Below, one piece after another: positions 34,640 to 44,830 of a DNA stretch of 64,000 nt. The notes beneath the pieces were generated by a model. The model ran no database searches and was not told the DNA's origin. It was given only the letters and a program-made list of their open reading frames with translations. This stretch comes from Lateolabrax maculatus. Taxonomy: Eukaryota > Chordata > Actinopteri > Acropomatiformes > Lateolabracidae. Each line of letters begins with the position of its first letter. Position 1 is the stretch's first letter. The stretch spans positions 1,365,501 through 1,429,500 of the forward strand of contig CM062219.1 in the NCBI GenBank assembly GCA_031216445.1, in the 5' to 3' direction. A program made the position numbers and the translations under genes.

Positions 34640-37033
34640 ATGTACTTAAGTGATAACCAGGTTTCCATCCAAATGCAGCGCAAAATTGTAACCAAATTTC
34701 CAGAAAATTGGCAAAAGAAAATGCAAATTAATCCACATTTTCAGCCACTACTGTTATTACTACTGCTGCTATTTATTGATACACATACAACTTTTCCACT
34801 TCAGCCAAACATAAAAAGGTTTTGTGTTTTTTGTTTTTGTTGCTACGTTTTAGTCTTCTGGCATTTTAGAAAACAGAAGGGAGATCTTTTTAAATCAGTT
34901 CATCTTTGTACGGAGGACTCCTGTGCTAACTTTAGTCCCTCCCAAATTGATCATCTGGTTGATAGTGCTGCAGGCTCGCTGCGAACGACTCTTGATTGTA
35001 TTGCTCCTATCAAAAAGAAAATAATAAAACAAAAGAGGTTAGCTCCATGGTATAACTCCTTAACCCGCAAGTTAAAAGAAACATCGCGGAAATTAGAAAG
35101 GAAATGGCGTTCCACCAAACTGGAGGAAACTCATTTACTTTGGCAAGATAGTCTTAGAACATACAGGAAGGCCCTCCGTAATGCCAGAGGAGCCTATTAC
35201 TCCTCACTAATAGAGGAACATAAGAACAACCCCAGGTTTCTTTTCAGCACTGTAGCCAGGCTGACACAGAGTCAGAGCTCTGTTGAGCCATGTATTCCCA
35301 GAGCTCTCAGTAGTAATAACTTCATGAGCTTCTTTGATGATAAAATTCTAACTATTAGAGAAAAAATTCATCATCTTGTGCTCTCAGCTAGTTCAGATAT
35401 ATCTTCGAGTACAGGAATTTCAGGAACCTCAGAAGCAGCTGTAGAACCAGATTTATATTTAGACTGTTTTTCTCCAATTGACCTTTACCAACTAACTTCA
35501 ATGATTTTTTCGTCTAAACCAACAACCTGCCTCTTAGACCCCATCCCAACCAGGCTGCTTAAAGAAGTTTTACCCTTAGTTAGCACTTCTTTACTAGACA
35601 TGATCAATCTGTCTTTATTAACAGGCTATGTACCACAGTCCTTCAAAGTAGCTGTAATTAAACCTCTTCTTAAAAAGCCTATGCTTGATCCAGGGGTTTT
35701 AGCCAATTATAGACCTATATCTAACCTTCCCTTTCTCTCCAAAATCCTTGAGAAAGTGGTCGTTAATCAGTTATGTGACTTTCTAAACAGCAATAGTTTA
35801 TTTGAGGATTTTCAGTCAGGATTTAGGGAATTTCATAGCACAGAGACAGCACTGGTGAGAGTGACAAACGACCTTTTGATTGCGTCAGATAAAGGATTTG
35901 TCTCTGTACTTGTTCTGTTAGATCTCAGTGCCGCTTTCGATACCATTGACCATTGTATCCTATTACGGAGACTGGAGCATTTGATTGGCGTCAAAGGACC
36001 CGCACTAAGCTGGTTTCAGTCGTATTTATCGGATAGATTTCAGTTTGTCCACGTAAATGATGAATCCTCCGTGCACACGGAAGTTAGTCATGGAGTTCCA
36101 CAAGGTTCAGTGCTCGGACCACTTTTATTTACCTTGTATATGCTTCCTTTAGGCAATATTATCAGGAAACACTCCATAAACTTTCACTGCTATGCAGATG
36201 ATACTCAGTTATACTTATCGATAAAGCCAGATGAAACCGGTAAGTTAGCCAAGCTTCAGGCATGTATTAAGGACATAAAAGACTGGATGACCTGCAATTT
36301 CTTGCTGTTAAACTCAGACAAAACTGAAGTTATTGTTCTGGGTCCTAAACACCTGCGAGATGCACTATGTATAGATATAGTTACTCTAGATGGCATTGCC
36401 CTGGCCTCTAGCACCGCTGTAAGGAGTCTAGGAGTAATCTTTGATCAGGACATGTCCTTTAATACCCATATAAAACAGACTTCAAGGACTGCCTTCTTCC
36501 ACTTACGTAACATTATAAAAATCAGGCATATCCTGTCTCAAAAAGATGCAGAAAAACTAGTTCATGCATTTGTTACACTTAGGTTAGATTACTGTAATTC
36601 CTTATTATCGGGTTGCCCCGATAAGTCTCTAAAGACTCTTCAGCTGATCCAGAATGCGGCTGCACGTGTACTGACAGGAACTAGCAAAAGAGAACATATT
36701 TCTCCGATATTAGCTTCTCTGCACTGGCTCCCTGTGAAATCTAGAATAGAATTTAAGGTCGTCCTCCTCACTTACAAAGCTCTTATTGGTCAGGCACCAT
36801 CATATCTTAAAGAGCTGATAGTACCGTATTACCCCACTAGAGCACTACGCTCACAGAATGCAGGGTTACTTGTGGTACCTAAAGTCTCTAAAAGTAGAAT
36901 GGGAGCCAGAGCCTTTAGTTATCAAGCTCCTCTTCTGTGGAATCAGCTCCCAATTTGGGTTCGGGAGGCAGACACCCTCTCTTCGTTTAAGAGTATGCTA
37001 AAAACGTTCCTTTTTGATAAAGCCTATAGTTAG
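34640..37033 (+). CDS. LINE ORF2 fragment: intact reverse transcriptase domain, no endonuclease
   Basis: A 797-codon open frame. Roughly the first 75 residues come from flanking sequence, including a poly-leucine stretch, and are probably not native. From about residue 80 it is LINE-like: WYNSLTRKLK, RKALRNARGAYYSSLIEEHK. Reverse transcriptase motifs follow in order: NYRPISNLPFLSKILEKV, LLDLSAAFDTIDH (motif A), GVPQGSVLGPLLF (motif B), YADD at about 518-521 (catalytic motif C) and LNSDKTEVIVLG (motif D), ending in the usual C-terminal SLHWLPV and LWNQLP blocks. The three catalytic aspartates are present and no frameshift or stop interrupts the domain, so the insertion is young. Without the endonuclease it is unlikely to be autonomous. 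Translation from 34640 is not supported by any promoter I can see. Confidence 0.88.
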   Translation: MYLSDNQVSIQMQRKIVTKFPENWQKKMQINPHFQPLLLLLLLLFIDTHTTFPLQPNIKRFCVFCFCCYVLVFWHFRKQKGDLFKSVHLCTEDSCANFSPSQIDHLVDSAAGSLRTTLDCIAPIKKKIIKQKRLAPWYNSLTRKLKETSRKLERKWRSTKLEETHLLWQDSLRTYRKALRNARGAYYSSLIEEHKNNPRFLFSTVARLTQSQSSVEPCIPRALSSNNFMSFFDDKILTIREKIHHLVLSASSDISSSTGISGTSEAAVEPDLYLDCFSPIDLYQLTSMIFSSKPTTCLLDPIPTRLLKEVLPLVSTSLLDMINLSLLTGYVPQSFKVAVIKPLLKKPMLDPGVLANYRPISNLPFLSKILEKVVVNQLCDFLNSNSLFEDFQSGFREFHSTETALVRVTNDLLIASDKGFVSVLVLLDLSAAFDTIDHCILLRRLEHLIGVKGPALSWFQSYLSDRFQFVHVNDESSVHTEVSHGVPQGSVLGPLLFTLYMLPLGNIIRKHSINFHCYADDTQLYLSIKPDETGKLAKLQACIKDIKDWMTCNFLLLNSDKTEVIVLGPKHLRDALCIDIVTLDGIALASSTAVRSLGVIFDQDMSFNTHIKQTSRTAFFHLRNIIKIRHILSQKDAEKLVHAFVTLRLDYCNSLLSGCPDKSLKTLQLIQNAAARVLTGTSKREHISPILASLHWLPVKSRIEFKVVLLTYKALIGQAPSYLKELIVPYYPTRALRSQNAGLLVVPKVSKSRMGARAFSYQAPLLWNQLPIWVREADTLSSFKSMLKTFLFDKAYS
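34655..34870. repeat. GGTTTCCATCCA-type MITE-like fragment
   Basis: Reads ggtttccatccaaatgcagc, then gcaaaagaaaatgcaaatta. The same words occur at 49640-49710 (gtttccatccactaatg) with an inverted end near 50150-50165 (ctgttgatggaaacacgtct), and a partial copy lies at 30540-30680. A family of non-autonomous DNA elements with GTTTCCATC termini fits. The LINE appears to start within or just after this copy. Confidence 0.6.
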
Positions 37034-37655
37034 GGCTGGCTCAGGTGAATCCTGAACCATCCCTTAGTTATGCTGTTATAGGCTTAAGAGTGCTGGGGGA
37101 CTTCCTAGGACGCACTGAGCTTCTCTCTCCTCCTCTCCCTCTCTATCTGTACACATTCCTATCCCACTAATACAGGCTACCAACTCCATTTCTTCCTGGT
37201 AGTCCTTGTGCTTTCTGTGTTTTTTTTCGCCTTCTCACTTTCTGCAGGTATTTCCACCTCTGGAGCTGCAGAGTCTGGATCTGTGATTGCCGGCCGTCTA
37301 CTGCCCCCATGTTCCTGCTCCACACTCACTGCTGCAGTTGTTATTATTATTAGTCTGATTTGTTGTCTCTCCTCCTGTTCTGTCTCCCCTCTCCCCCTCT
37401 CTCCTCCCCTTTCAACCCAACTCGGTCGATGCAGATGTCCGCCCACCCAGAGCCTGGTTCTGCTCGAGGTTTCTACCTGTTAAAAGGGAGTTTTTCCTCG
37501 CCACTGTCACCAAGTGCTTGCTCATGGTGGGAACTGTTGGGTCTCTGTAAATAATATTTTAAAGAGTATGGTCTAGACCTACTCTATGTGAAAGCGTCTT
37601 GAGATAACTTTTGTTATGATTTGGCGCTATACAAATAAAATTGACTTGACTTGAC
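34870..37655 (+). mobile_element. L2-like non-LTR retrotransposon (LINE), 5'-truncated
   Basis: The element comprises the reverse transcriptase half of ORF2, a 3' UTR ending at about 37640 in agataacttttgttatgatt, ggcgctatacaaataaaatt, and a short (TTGAC)n tail. This tail structure is typical of L2-clade elements in fish. The upstream endonuclease is absent, so the copy is 5'-truncated, as target-primed insertion often leaves. The exact 5' border and target-site duplication could not be defined; a Rex1/CR1-like origin is a less likely alternative. It stands between septin5 and cldn5. Confidence 0.88.
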
Positions 37656-39034
37656 TTTGTAGTTTTACAAGATGTGTTTCACTTCAATAATTTCACCTCT
37701 ATTCAAATAACATTTCAGCAATGCGAGAGCACACTTTTACTTTTGAGTATCATTCAGTACAGATCAGTGGTGGACGAATTATTCAGTTAAAGTATAAATA
37801 CCACACAGTGAAAATACTCCACTACAAGTTAGTCCTGCATTCAAAACCTTACTGACATAAAAGTCTGTAAGCATTGTCAGCAAAATGTACATAAAGTATT
37901 AAAGTAAAGAGTTCCTGTCAGTGTTTTATTATCTCTGATGTTTCTGGATTAATATTCCTGCTGCATTCATGTGTCTGTTGCATTTTACTGCTGTAGATGT
38001 TTCAGGTTGAGCTCATGTTAACTCCTTTATATCCTGTTGGGTAGTTTAACCTGCAGCAATGCATCATGGTCTATAAGATCATCAAAACCAGCCTGTTTTC
38101 ATATTTGTGACGATGCTTTTTCCAGCTGATCCCAGAGGGTTTGAAACAGTTTATTAAGCTTCAGCACATAAAGGAACTCTTCATCCTTCACTTCATCACT
38201 AACATTCACCATCAATACATGAGGAGATACGAGGTTTTCACCGGACAAACTGTAATCTGAAACATAATTAATGCTGTCAGACAGATGTAGAGGAGGAGAA
38301 AGGACAATATTTACCTGAGAAATACCTCACATTTGTACTTAATGACATCGCAGCTCTGGTGTGGAGGTAATGTCATCCTTCATCTGAGGTAAAAGAAAAA
38401 CAGAGTGAGTCACTTTTGGCACATTAGTGAATGCATTCTCACTGCTGAGTGTTAAAAACAGTGAAGCTGCTGTTTCCTGTATGAGTCCAGTGTTGATGCT
38501 GTTCACATGTTAGATTACCAACACTTAAAGACCAAACTGCCGCCCCACGTGCCAAATATTAGAACCGGACAAACGCACAACTCAACAAAATGCCAAGGCC
38601 TCGCACCTCTACAAGCGCCAAACACCCACGGCAGGTGACATTTCATTGTGGATAATAAAAGAGTTGATGTGGAAAAGGAGGAGGAGAATGTTCCCGGTGT
38701 CTCGGAGAACAATGGAGTCGAGGGGAAGTGATAAGAGACAGGACATCCTAACACTGCTGCATCTCAGCTGTCCCACCCGCCACCAACACGTCATCTGGCA
38801 GCCCTGCAGCTGTCAATCAACCTCACACACCAACCAACACACCAGGAAAACACAGAAAAATACAGTTAGTAGTTACATGTTATTCTGCAAAAACATGTTT
38901 TAGTTCTTTATTTTCTTAAAGTTAAATGTTGATTTATTTCTTTTTGACTCACTTTACTTTGCAGCCAGTATACCCGAATGTTTCAGTATGGAAGAATATT
39001 TAATGCAACTGTAAACATTCAGCAGGAAGCATCT

Positions 39035-39071
<37 letters not shown>

Positions 39072-39671
39072 CCTGACTGTGATTACACTGTTCTGGTGTT
39101 ATTCAGCTGACGGGAACACTGTTTACATGACCCACTCACCTACTACGTGACATCATGACTTATTCTCCTTCATGCACACGTGTGTGTGTGTGTGTGTGTG
39201 TGTGACTGAGAGAGAGTGTGTGTGAGTGTGTGTGTGTGTGTGTTTGTGTGTGTGTGTGAGTGTGTGATTGTGTGTGAATGTGTGTGTGAGATAATGAGGT
39301 TTCCAGACGGAGACCTGATTGTGTTTTCCTGCAGGAATGTTGTTTGTCAGCATGTTGACGTCGATGCCGGACCACCACCACCTGCTGCAGCACCTCTGTC
39401 CCAAAAATATGAAAATGTTATCATGGATTTAGCGCCACGTCACCAATAAATCGACCTCCATGCAGTCCAGCTGATATATTGATCCATATTCAGTACACAG
39501 GATTGTTATTTTCAGGCATTAAAACTCCACATTGGGACACTTACTTATAGTTTAGCTCAAATGTGCTGCTGTTGTGGTTATTAAAGGATTTATCTTGGCG
39601 GTCCAGCTCTTCCTCTGCCCTGTTTGTGTTTATCTGCTGCAGCATCTGAATGAGTCAGTCCACAGGCAACA

Positions 39672-39699
39672 CCCCCCCCCCCCCCCCCCCCCCCCCCCC
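39672..39699. repeat. 28-nt poly-C homopolymer
   Basis: An uninterrupted run of C in intergenic sequence. Its true length is uncertain because such runs are error-prone in sequencing. Confidence 0.9.
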
Positions 39700-39841
39700 A
39701 GATGCCAGGGGTCTGATTCAGCTCTCTCAGTCTATATCAGGGAGACTGAGCAACTCCATGACTAAAACTGAAGGATTTTGAGTGATTACAGTAGGTGTGG
39801 TCCAGCTTTTATCAGCACGCATCACTTTCTCTGCAGTAAAC

Positions 39842-39888
<47 letters not shown>

Positions 39889-40575
39889 CGTCCCAGAATG
39901 CTTTGCTCTTGGGGCAGCCCTCATCACAGTAAGGCGTAGGATGTCGACTCAGGCTGTGAGTTTCTCCACTTAACGCACAAGAACAAAAAGAGGGTTGAGG
40001 GATCCTTTGCAGCACAATGGAGCGGAGCAACATGGCCGCCGTGTCCTCTTCCTGTGTGTTGTTGGAGCCAAAGAAATGTGTCAAAGTGTCAGAGACACAG
40101 AAACAAGTGTCTCCAGCAAATACACAGATCAATACTTTAAAATTTAATGGGTCTCCGACTTTCTTATCCAATCAGACTTCAAGGAAATCAACTCCAGTTT
40201 AGAAACATCTCTGGAACATTTCCTGCTTATCTCCTAAAAACTCAAATGTCTCAGATGTCTTACTATGTCAACTGTCTCCTAGTCTCTTTTAATCGGTAGT
40301 AAATTAGATAGAAAACCTGTTTAGTAAATAAAATGAAAATAAAATAAAACATTGTCTAATCCTGCAATATTCATTGTTTGGAGTTTGTGAAAAACACCAG
40401 AGCAGCAGCAGCAAGGAGCTTAAACCTGAACACTGTTTCCATACATTAACTTTGATTCTCTGCAAGATTTATTTTATATGTTTAAGTGTTTTATTGTTAT
40501 TGGGTCAAACTGTAAGTCAGAGGTCATGATGAACTCCGGGGCTGCTGCACGAGCCTCCCACAGGAAGACCCCCCC

Positions 40576-40618
<43 letters not shown>

Positions 40619-40803
40619 CTGGCGAACACTGTCTCACACCAGTGCGCCCAAGTGTGTGTGTGTGTGAGAATGTGTGTGTGTGTGTGTGTGGGATGCAGCT
40701 GCCCCTGTACACCCCCCCCTTCACTGGCCGACACAGAGATGCCCTCGCAGCTGATTGGCCCGGAGTGTCCCGGTGCAGTTTGTGCCGGAGGGGCCGCGGG
40801 GCC

Positions 40804-40810
40804 AATAAAT
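40804..40810 (+). promoter_or_regulatory. Possible cldn5 TATA-like element
   Basis: aataaat follows ccggagggg-rich sequence and lies about 160 bp before the ATG. It is a weak TATA-like match in a GC-rich promoter. A shorter leader from another start site is equally possible. Confidence 0.3.
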
Positions 40811-40903
40811 GAGGAGCCTCGGAGCGCACGCACTCAAAAGGCGAGGCGGAGCGCGCAGAGCAGCCAGAGGAGAAACCCAGCAGGACGCACTCGATCCCGA
40901 TCC

Positions 40904-40951
40904 CGCACACCCGGACCACCGCACACCCGGACCACCGCACACCCGGACCAC
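40904..40951. repeat. Three 16-bp tandem units in the cldn5 leader
   Basis: cgcacacccggaccac occurs three times in exact tandem, followed by a partial copy (cgcacac), ending 8 nt before the cldn5 ATG. If transcribed from the likely start near 40835 it lies in the 5' UTR. Confidence 0.9.
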
Positions 40952-40965
40952 CGCACACCGCAGCC

Positions 40966-41613
40966 ATGCTCGCCGCGTGCCTGGAGTCCCTCGGCCTCGC
41001 GCTGTGCGTCACGGGCTCCCTGCTGGTGATGGTCGCGTGCGGGCTCCCGATGTGGAAGGTGACCGCGTTCATCGACTCCAACATCGTGGTGGCTCAGACC
41101 ATCTGGGACGGCCTGTGGATGTCCTGCGTGGTGCAGAGCACCGGACAGATGCAGTGCAAAGTCCACGACTCGGTGCTGGCGCTGGCGGGGGACCTGCAGA
41201 CGGCCCGGGCCCTCACGGTCATCTCCGCCGTGCTCGGGGTCGTGGCGCTCACGGTGACGGTGGCCGGGGCGCAGTGCACCAACTGCCTGAGGGATGAGGC
41301 GGTGAAGGCGCGGGTGGTGAACGCCGGCGGGGTCACCTACATCGTCAGCGGGCTGTTCGTGCTGGTCCCGCTCTGCTGGCTGGCCAACAACATCATCGTG
41401 GACTTCCACGACCCGCAGGTGCCTTCGTCCAAGAAGCGGGAGATCGGGGCGGCGATCTACATCGGCTGGGCCGCCACGGCGCTGCTGCTGCTCGGCGGCA
41501 CCCTGCTGTGCTGCTCCTTCTCGCAGGGGGTGCGGGGCGCGTACCCCATCAAATACGCGCCCACCAAGACCATCACAGCCAGCGGGGAGTTCGACAAGAA
41601 GCATTACGTCTGA
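40966..41613 (+). CDS. cldn5: cldn5, claudin-5 tight-junction protein (single exon, 215 aa)
   Basis: Claudins are four-pass membrane proteins forming the paracellular seal of tight junctions; claudin-5 is the main endothelial and blood-brain-barrier claudin. The intronless frame gives 215 residues against about 218 in mammals. The signature W30, GLW 49-51, C54, C64 in the first extracellular loop is intact. Membrane segments lie at about 8-28, 80-100, 119-142 and 161-183. Identity to claudin-5 is shown by WMSCVVQSTGQMQCKVHDSV, LVPLCWLANNIIVDF and IGWAATALLLLGG. The C-terminus DKKHYV is a PDZ-binding motif for ZO proteins. The coding sequence is GC-rich. A claudin-3/4-type paralogue is the main alternative but fits less well. 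A 305-codon frame on the opposite strand is only its shadow. Confidence 0.95.
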   Translation: MLAACLESLGLALCVTGSLLVMVACGLPMWKVTAFIDSNIVVAQTIWDGLWMSCVVQSTGQMQCKVHDSVLALAGDLQTARALTVISAVLGVVALTVTVAGAQCTNCLRDEAVKARVVNAGGVTYIVSGLFVLVPLCWLANNIIVDFHDPQVPSSKKREIGAAIYIGWAATALLLLGGTLLCCSFSQGVRGAYPIKYAPTKTITASGEFDKKHYV

Positions 41614-42156
41614 GGCTGAAACTTCTTCTGCGTGTTCCGGAGAGGAGCTGCGAACTCCTGAGGATGAGGAGGAGGAGGAAGATGATGCTCGGCTCGCGAG
41701 ACACTGAGCGCACTGTGGCGCGACTGCGAGCGTGAACCTGTAAACTGTCACTGGACTGAATGTACGGTTTTTTCATTTTATTTTTTTATGTCATTGAGGC
41801 TCCTAACGGGCTTTAAACGCATCACGAGGCCCCTTCAAGTGAAGATTTAGAAGTCTGTAATTAACACACTGCAGGGCTCACAGATAGACGAGAGCTTCAT
41901 TAGAGGCTGGAAGTGGTTCATCCTGAGGTTTGGAATCACGCCATTGTGCCTCTGAATAGCTGCAGAGCTTCACTGTAAACAGTTTTTTGTGTGTGTGTTC
42001 TACTTATGAGAGGAGTTCCCACAGTGAACCTGCAGCAGGCCGCTGATGAGCACCCCTGCTGTGATCACAGGGACATTTGCATTTGAATACATGAACAGTG
42101 TTTTGTACTTCCTGTCATTATTTTTCTAGTCTTGTAATAGAACATATGCTTTTTCT

Positions 42157-42162
42157 AATAAA
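42157..42162 (+). terminator. cldn5 polyadenylation signal
   Basis: AATAAA in tttctaataaagaaag, 544 bp after the cldn5 stop and followed by an A-rich then TG-rich stretch. It is the first canonical signal downstream. Confidence 0.7.
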
Positions 42163-42502
42163 GAAAGAAAAAAAACAACATTTACATGTCTGTTGTTGTT
42201 ATTTATAGTTTGTTTTGTCTGATTTTTGAAGGTTACAATGAAATATTAGTGCAGTTCTATAAAATAAAAAGGGGGCCCTGGTTTCTATAAAGAGGGCAAA
42301 GGTCAGCACAAACACAACATATTATGTTCTTGCACGTGCACTTGTTTGTACATGAAATAAAGGAAACATACAAGGCCAGAAAATGACGTCAAAATAATCA
42401 AGACTTCGTTTCACGTGAACCTGAACAATGAACCCAGCGGACATATCGTCGTCATGATTAACACAATCAGCAGGGTGCAACTCCAGCGTCAGGAAGCTGG
42501 GC

Positions 42503-42565
42503 CCAGATCTGCACCAGTGGAGCCCAGATCTGCACCAGTGGAGCCCAGATCTGCACCAGTGGAGC
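42503..42565. repeat. Three 21-bp tandem units
   Basis: Units sharing gcccagatctgcaccagtgg in tandem, three copies with the last truncated. They read as repeated EPRSAPV in one frame, but that frame has no start, splice or homology support. Confidence 0.85.
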
Positions 42566-43986
42566 AATCAGTCACCTTCAGAAAGAAGAGAAAACACAAA
42601 GGTGGTGACCAAGGTCTGAAAAGTCTGGCTTGAGTCACACTAAATGTTCAAACCAGGATTAAACTGGTTCAGTCAACTCATATCTGAGGGACTGTATGAC
42701 AATGATGTGTTTTTTGTTCATTTTACCAAAAGAAGTGTAGTAAAGTTAATAAAGGGTCTTTAGAGTTTTTCTCATCCAGAGTTATATTTGATTCCAGGCT
42801 TCCCGTCGGAGAATAAGTACATAATACATAAAAAGTGTGTTTTCCCATTTGCAGAGGACGTAAGTGGCCTGTTTCACAAAAACAATTTTGCGATCAATGC
42901 TCACACACCGATCACAGTTGCAGTGTCCTGCAGAGCTCTGACACGCAGCGGTCGCAGGTATGGTGTTTGTTTTAATTAGTGAGACCACAGACTGTATAAA
43001 GACGGACGACACGGCTGCTCGCAAAAAATGACGCTAAAACATCTTGATCGCCCCCTGGTGGCCGGTCCCAGTATAGGTCATAAACCACGCCCCTCAAATA
43101 AACGTTTCCCAAAGATGGTTTCAGTCCTTTCACGATGTTCGTACCACGCTGGCGTGTGTTTATGTGAACATTTTTGTGGTAAGTTTGTTTTTTATTAGTT
43201 ATTTGATGCTATAAAAACGTAGTAGTAGTTGCGGAGGAGAGAAGAGAGTAACTTTAGCTAGATTGTATGTTTAAAACTGACAAAACGGGCTGTTCTGCAG
43301 TAAACATTAAGGGGTCTTACACTACTGCACCACAGCGCAGACTCTGGTTCCGAATGAAGTCACCGGCGCAAGATGGCAGCGCTCGTGTCTGGAATATTTT
43401 CATTTTTGTGCGGCGGGAGGAAGTGGAGACGCGTCGTCCATCTTTATAAACAGTCTATAAGTGAAAAGTGTCAAAATGAGTGAAAGGTGAAGGATATCGT
43501 GTTGCAAATCGCAGCTCGCAAGTTACAGATTTGGTTTTCCAGCATGACAATCGTCCACTCACGTCAGATGGAGGCAGAGTTGTTAATTACAAGCGACATC
43601 ATTGTAACCATGAATGAAGTACTTGAAACGTAAACACAATCAGAACAGAATAAGAAGCTGTAGAAACTCCAGAAATAATTTTAAAATATTCAAAGTAAGG
43701 CTATAAATGTGGGCATTATTATATACAGTATGTCTTTAATATAGAGTGAGTTGCTTTTGAGTTTCTTTTTCATTATTATGAATTTGTGATGCACATAAAG
43801 TGAAAGTCTAAAATGTTGAATTTGTAATTAAATGAGAAAATTAACAATGTGTGGATCATTTTTCTAATAAAAGACAACAGTAGGTTTACTTTTTATCTGT
43901 GATTCAGTGAATAAAAGCGTCGTCATCTTCAGGAATCTTGTCGGGAATCAAAGAAACTTCTTTAAATGCAGCTTTAATCTTCATTG

Positions 43987-44076
43987 TGGAAGCCCATTTG
44001 CGCCACTGTGAGGAAAAAAATAACGATCCTGTAAGTCATGACTTTTTTTTTTCACAGTGGCGCTAATTGGCCTCCA
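43987..44076. repeat. Fold-back with imperfect 34-bp arms
   Basis: Arm 43987-44020 (contains gcgccactgtgagg) and arm 44043-44076 (contains ttcacagtggcgct) pair with about seven mismatches and A/T tracts at the inner ends, loop about 22 nt. Hairpin precursor shape or a small fold-back element. Confidence 0.75.
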
Positions 44077-44421
44077 TACTTCGTTCATTATGTGTTTAGT
44101 GTCAGAATCGGTTTTAAAAGTCCTGGAAATGATTCTACTGATTTATTACTGGACACACTGCTATTGCAAAGGTAGTGTTTTTGTCCCTGCCGACACCCCG
44201 TAGGTCTGGTGACTCAAGTGTTTTCCAGTTATCTGATTGGCAGGTTACCATGGTAATCTCAGCGGCGGTTAACAGTGATGCTGCTTCACGGTGCAGACAC
44301 CAGTTTCCATGGTAACACATTCAAATCTCCTTTAAGGAACAGAAAAGGTTTAATTTACTGAAATTATCTCCATTTCACTGGTAATCTTGATTTATAAAAA
44401 TATTTGATTTGTTTGTTTCTA

Positions 44422-44830
44422 GTGGTGGAAAGTAACTAAGTACATTTACACAGAACTACAACTCTGAGGTACTTTTACTTTAATGCTACTTTTTACTCCA
44501 CTACACTTATATATAACTTCTGTTACTCTGCAGATTCAGATTACGAACACAAAATATAATCAACTAATAAAATATTATCATCAATTAAAATACAGCAGCA
44601 TGTAGTCTTTAAAATGAGCTCCACCTTCACCAGCTGCAACATTAAAGTGATGAACACATTATTGATTAATAATTACCATCCAATTATATATGATTTTTCA
44701 TGAGTACCTTTACTTTTAGTAGTTTAAGTATATTTTTTAGTTAATACTTTTGTACTTTTATGAAAGTAAAAGTGTGAATGAAGGACTTTTGCTTGTAATA
44801 TAGTATTTTTTACAATTTGGTATAACTATC
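44422..44830. repeat. AGTAAAAGT-type dispersed repeat, inverted
   Basis: Begins tagtggtggaaagtaactaa and runs to acttttgcttgtaatatagt. The interior ttcaccagctgcaacattaa is the reverse complement of the interior of 7137-7660. Confidence 0.7.

Larger units (their letters stand above)
37034..40965. other. Intergenic, LINE 3' UTR and cldn5 upstream region
   Basis: It contains the LINE 3' UTR to about 37655, an AGTAAAAGT-type repeat (37770-38345) whose core 37971-38260 is inverted relative to 51591-51869, several CA/GT tracts (39038-39067, 39179-39290, 39845-39887, 40582-40617, 40653-40690) and a 28-C homopolymer at 39672-39699. The last 250 bp are GC-rich and should hold the cldn5 promoter and 5' UTR. 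No other gene was supported. Confidence 0.6.

Noticed and set aside
39160..39404. His/Thr-repeat frames
   Set aside because: Translations of the GT/CA microsatellite.
40834..41751. 305-codon frame antisense to cldn5
   Set aside because: Shadow of a GC-rich coding sequence; low complexity and no domain.
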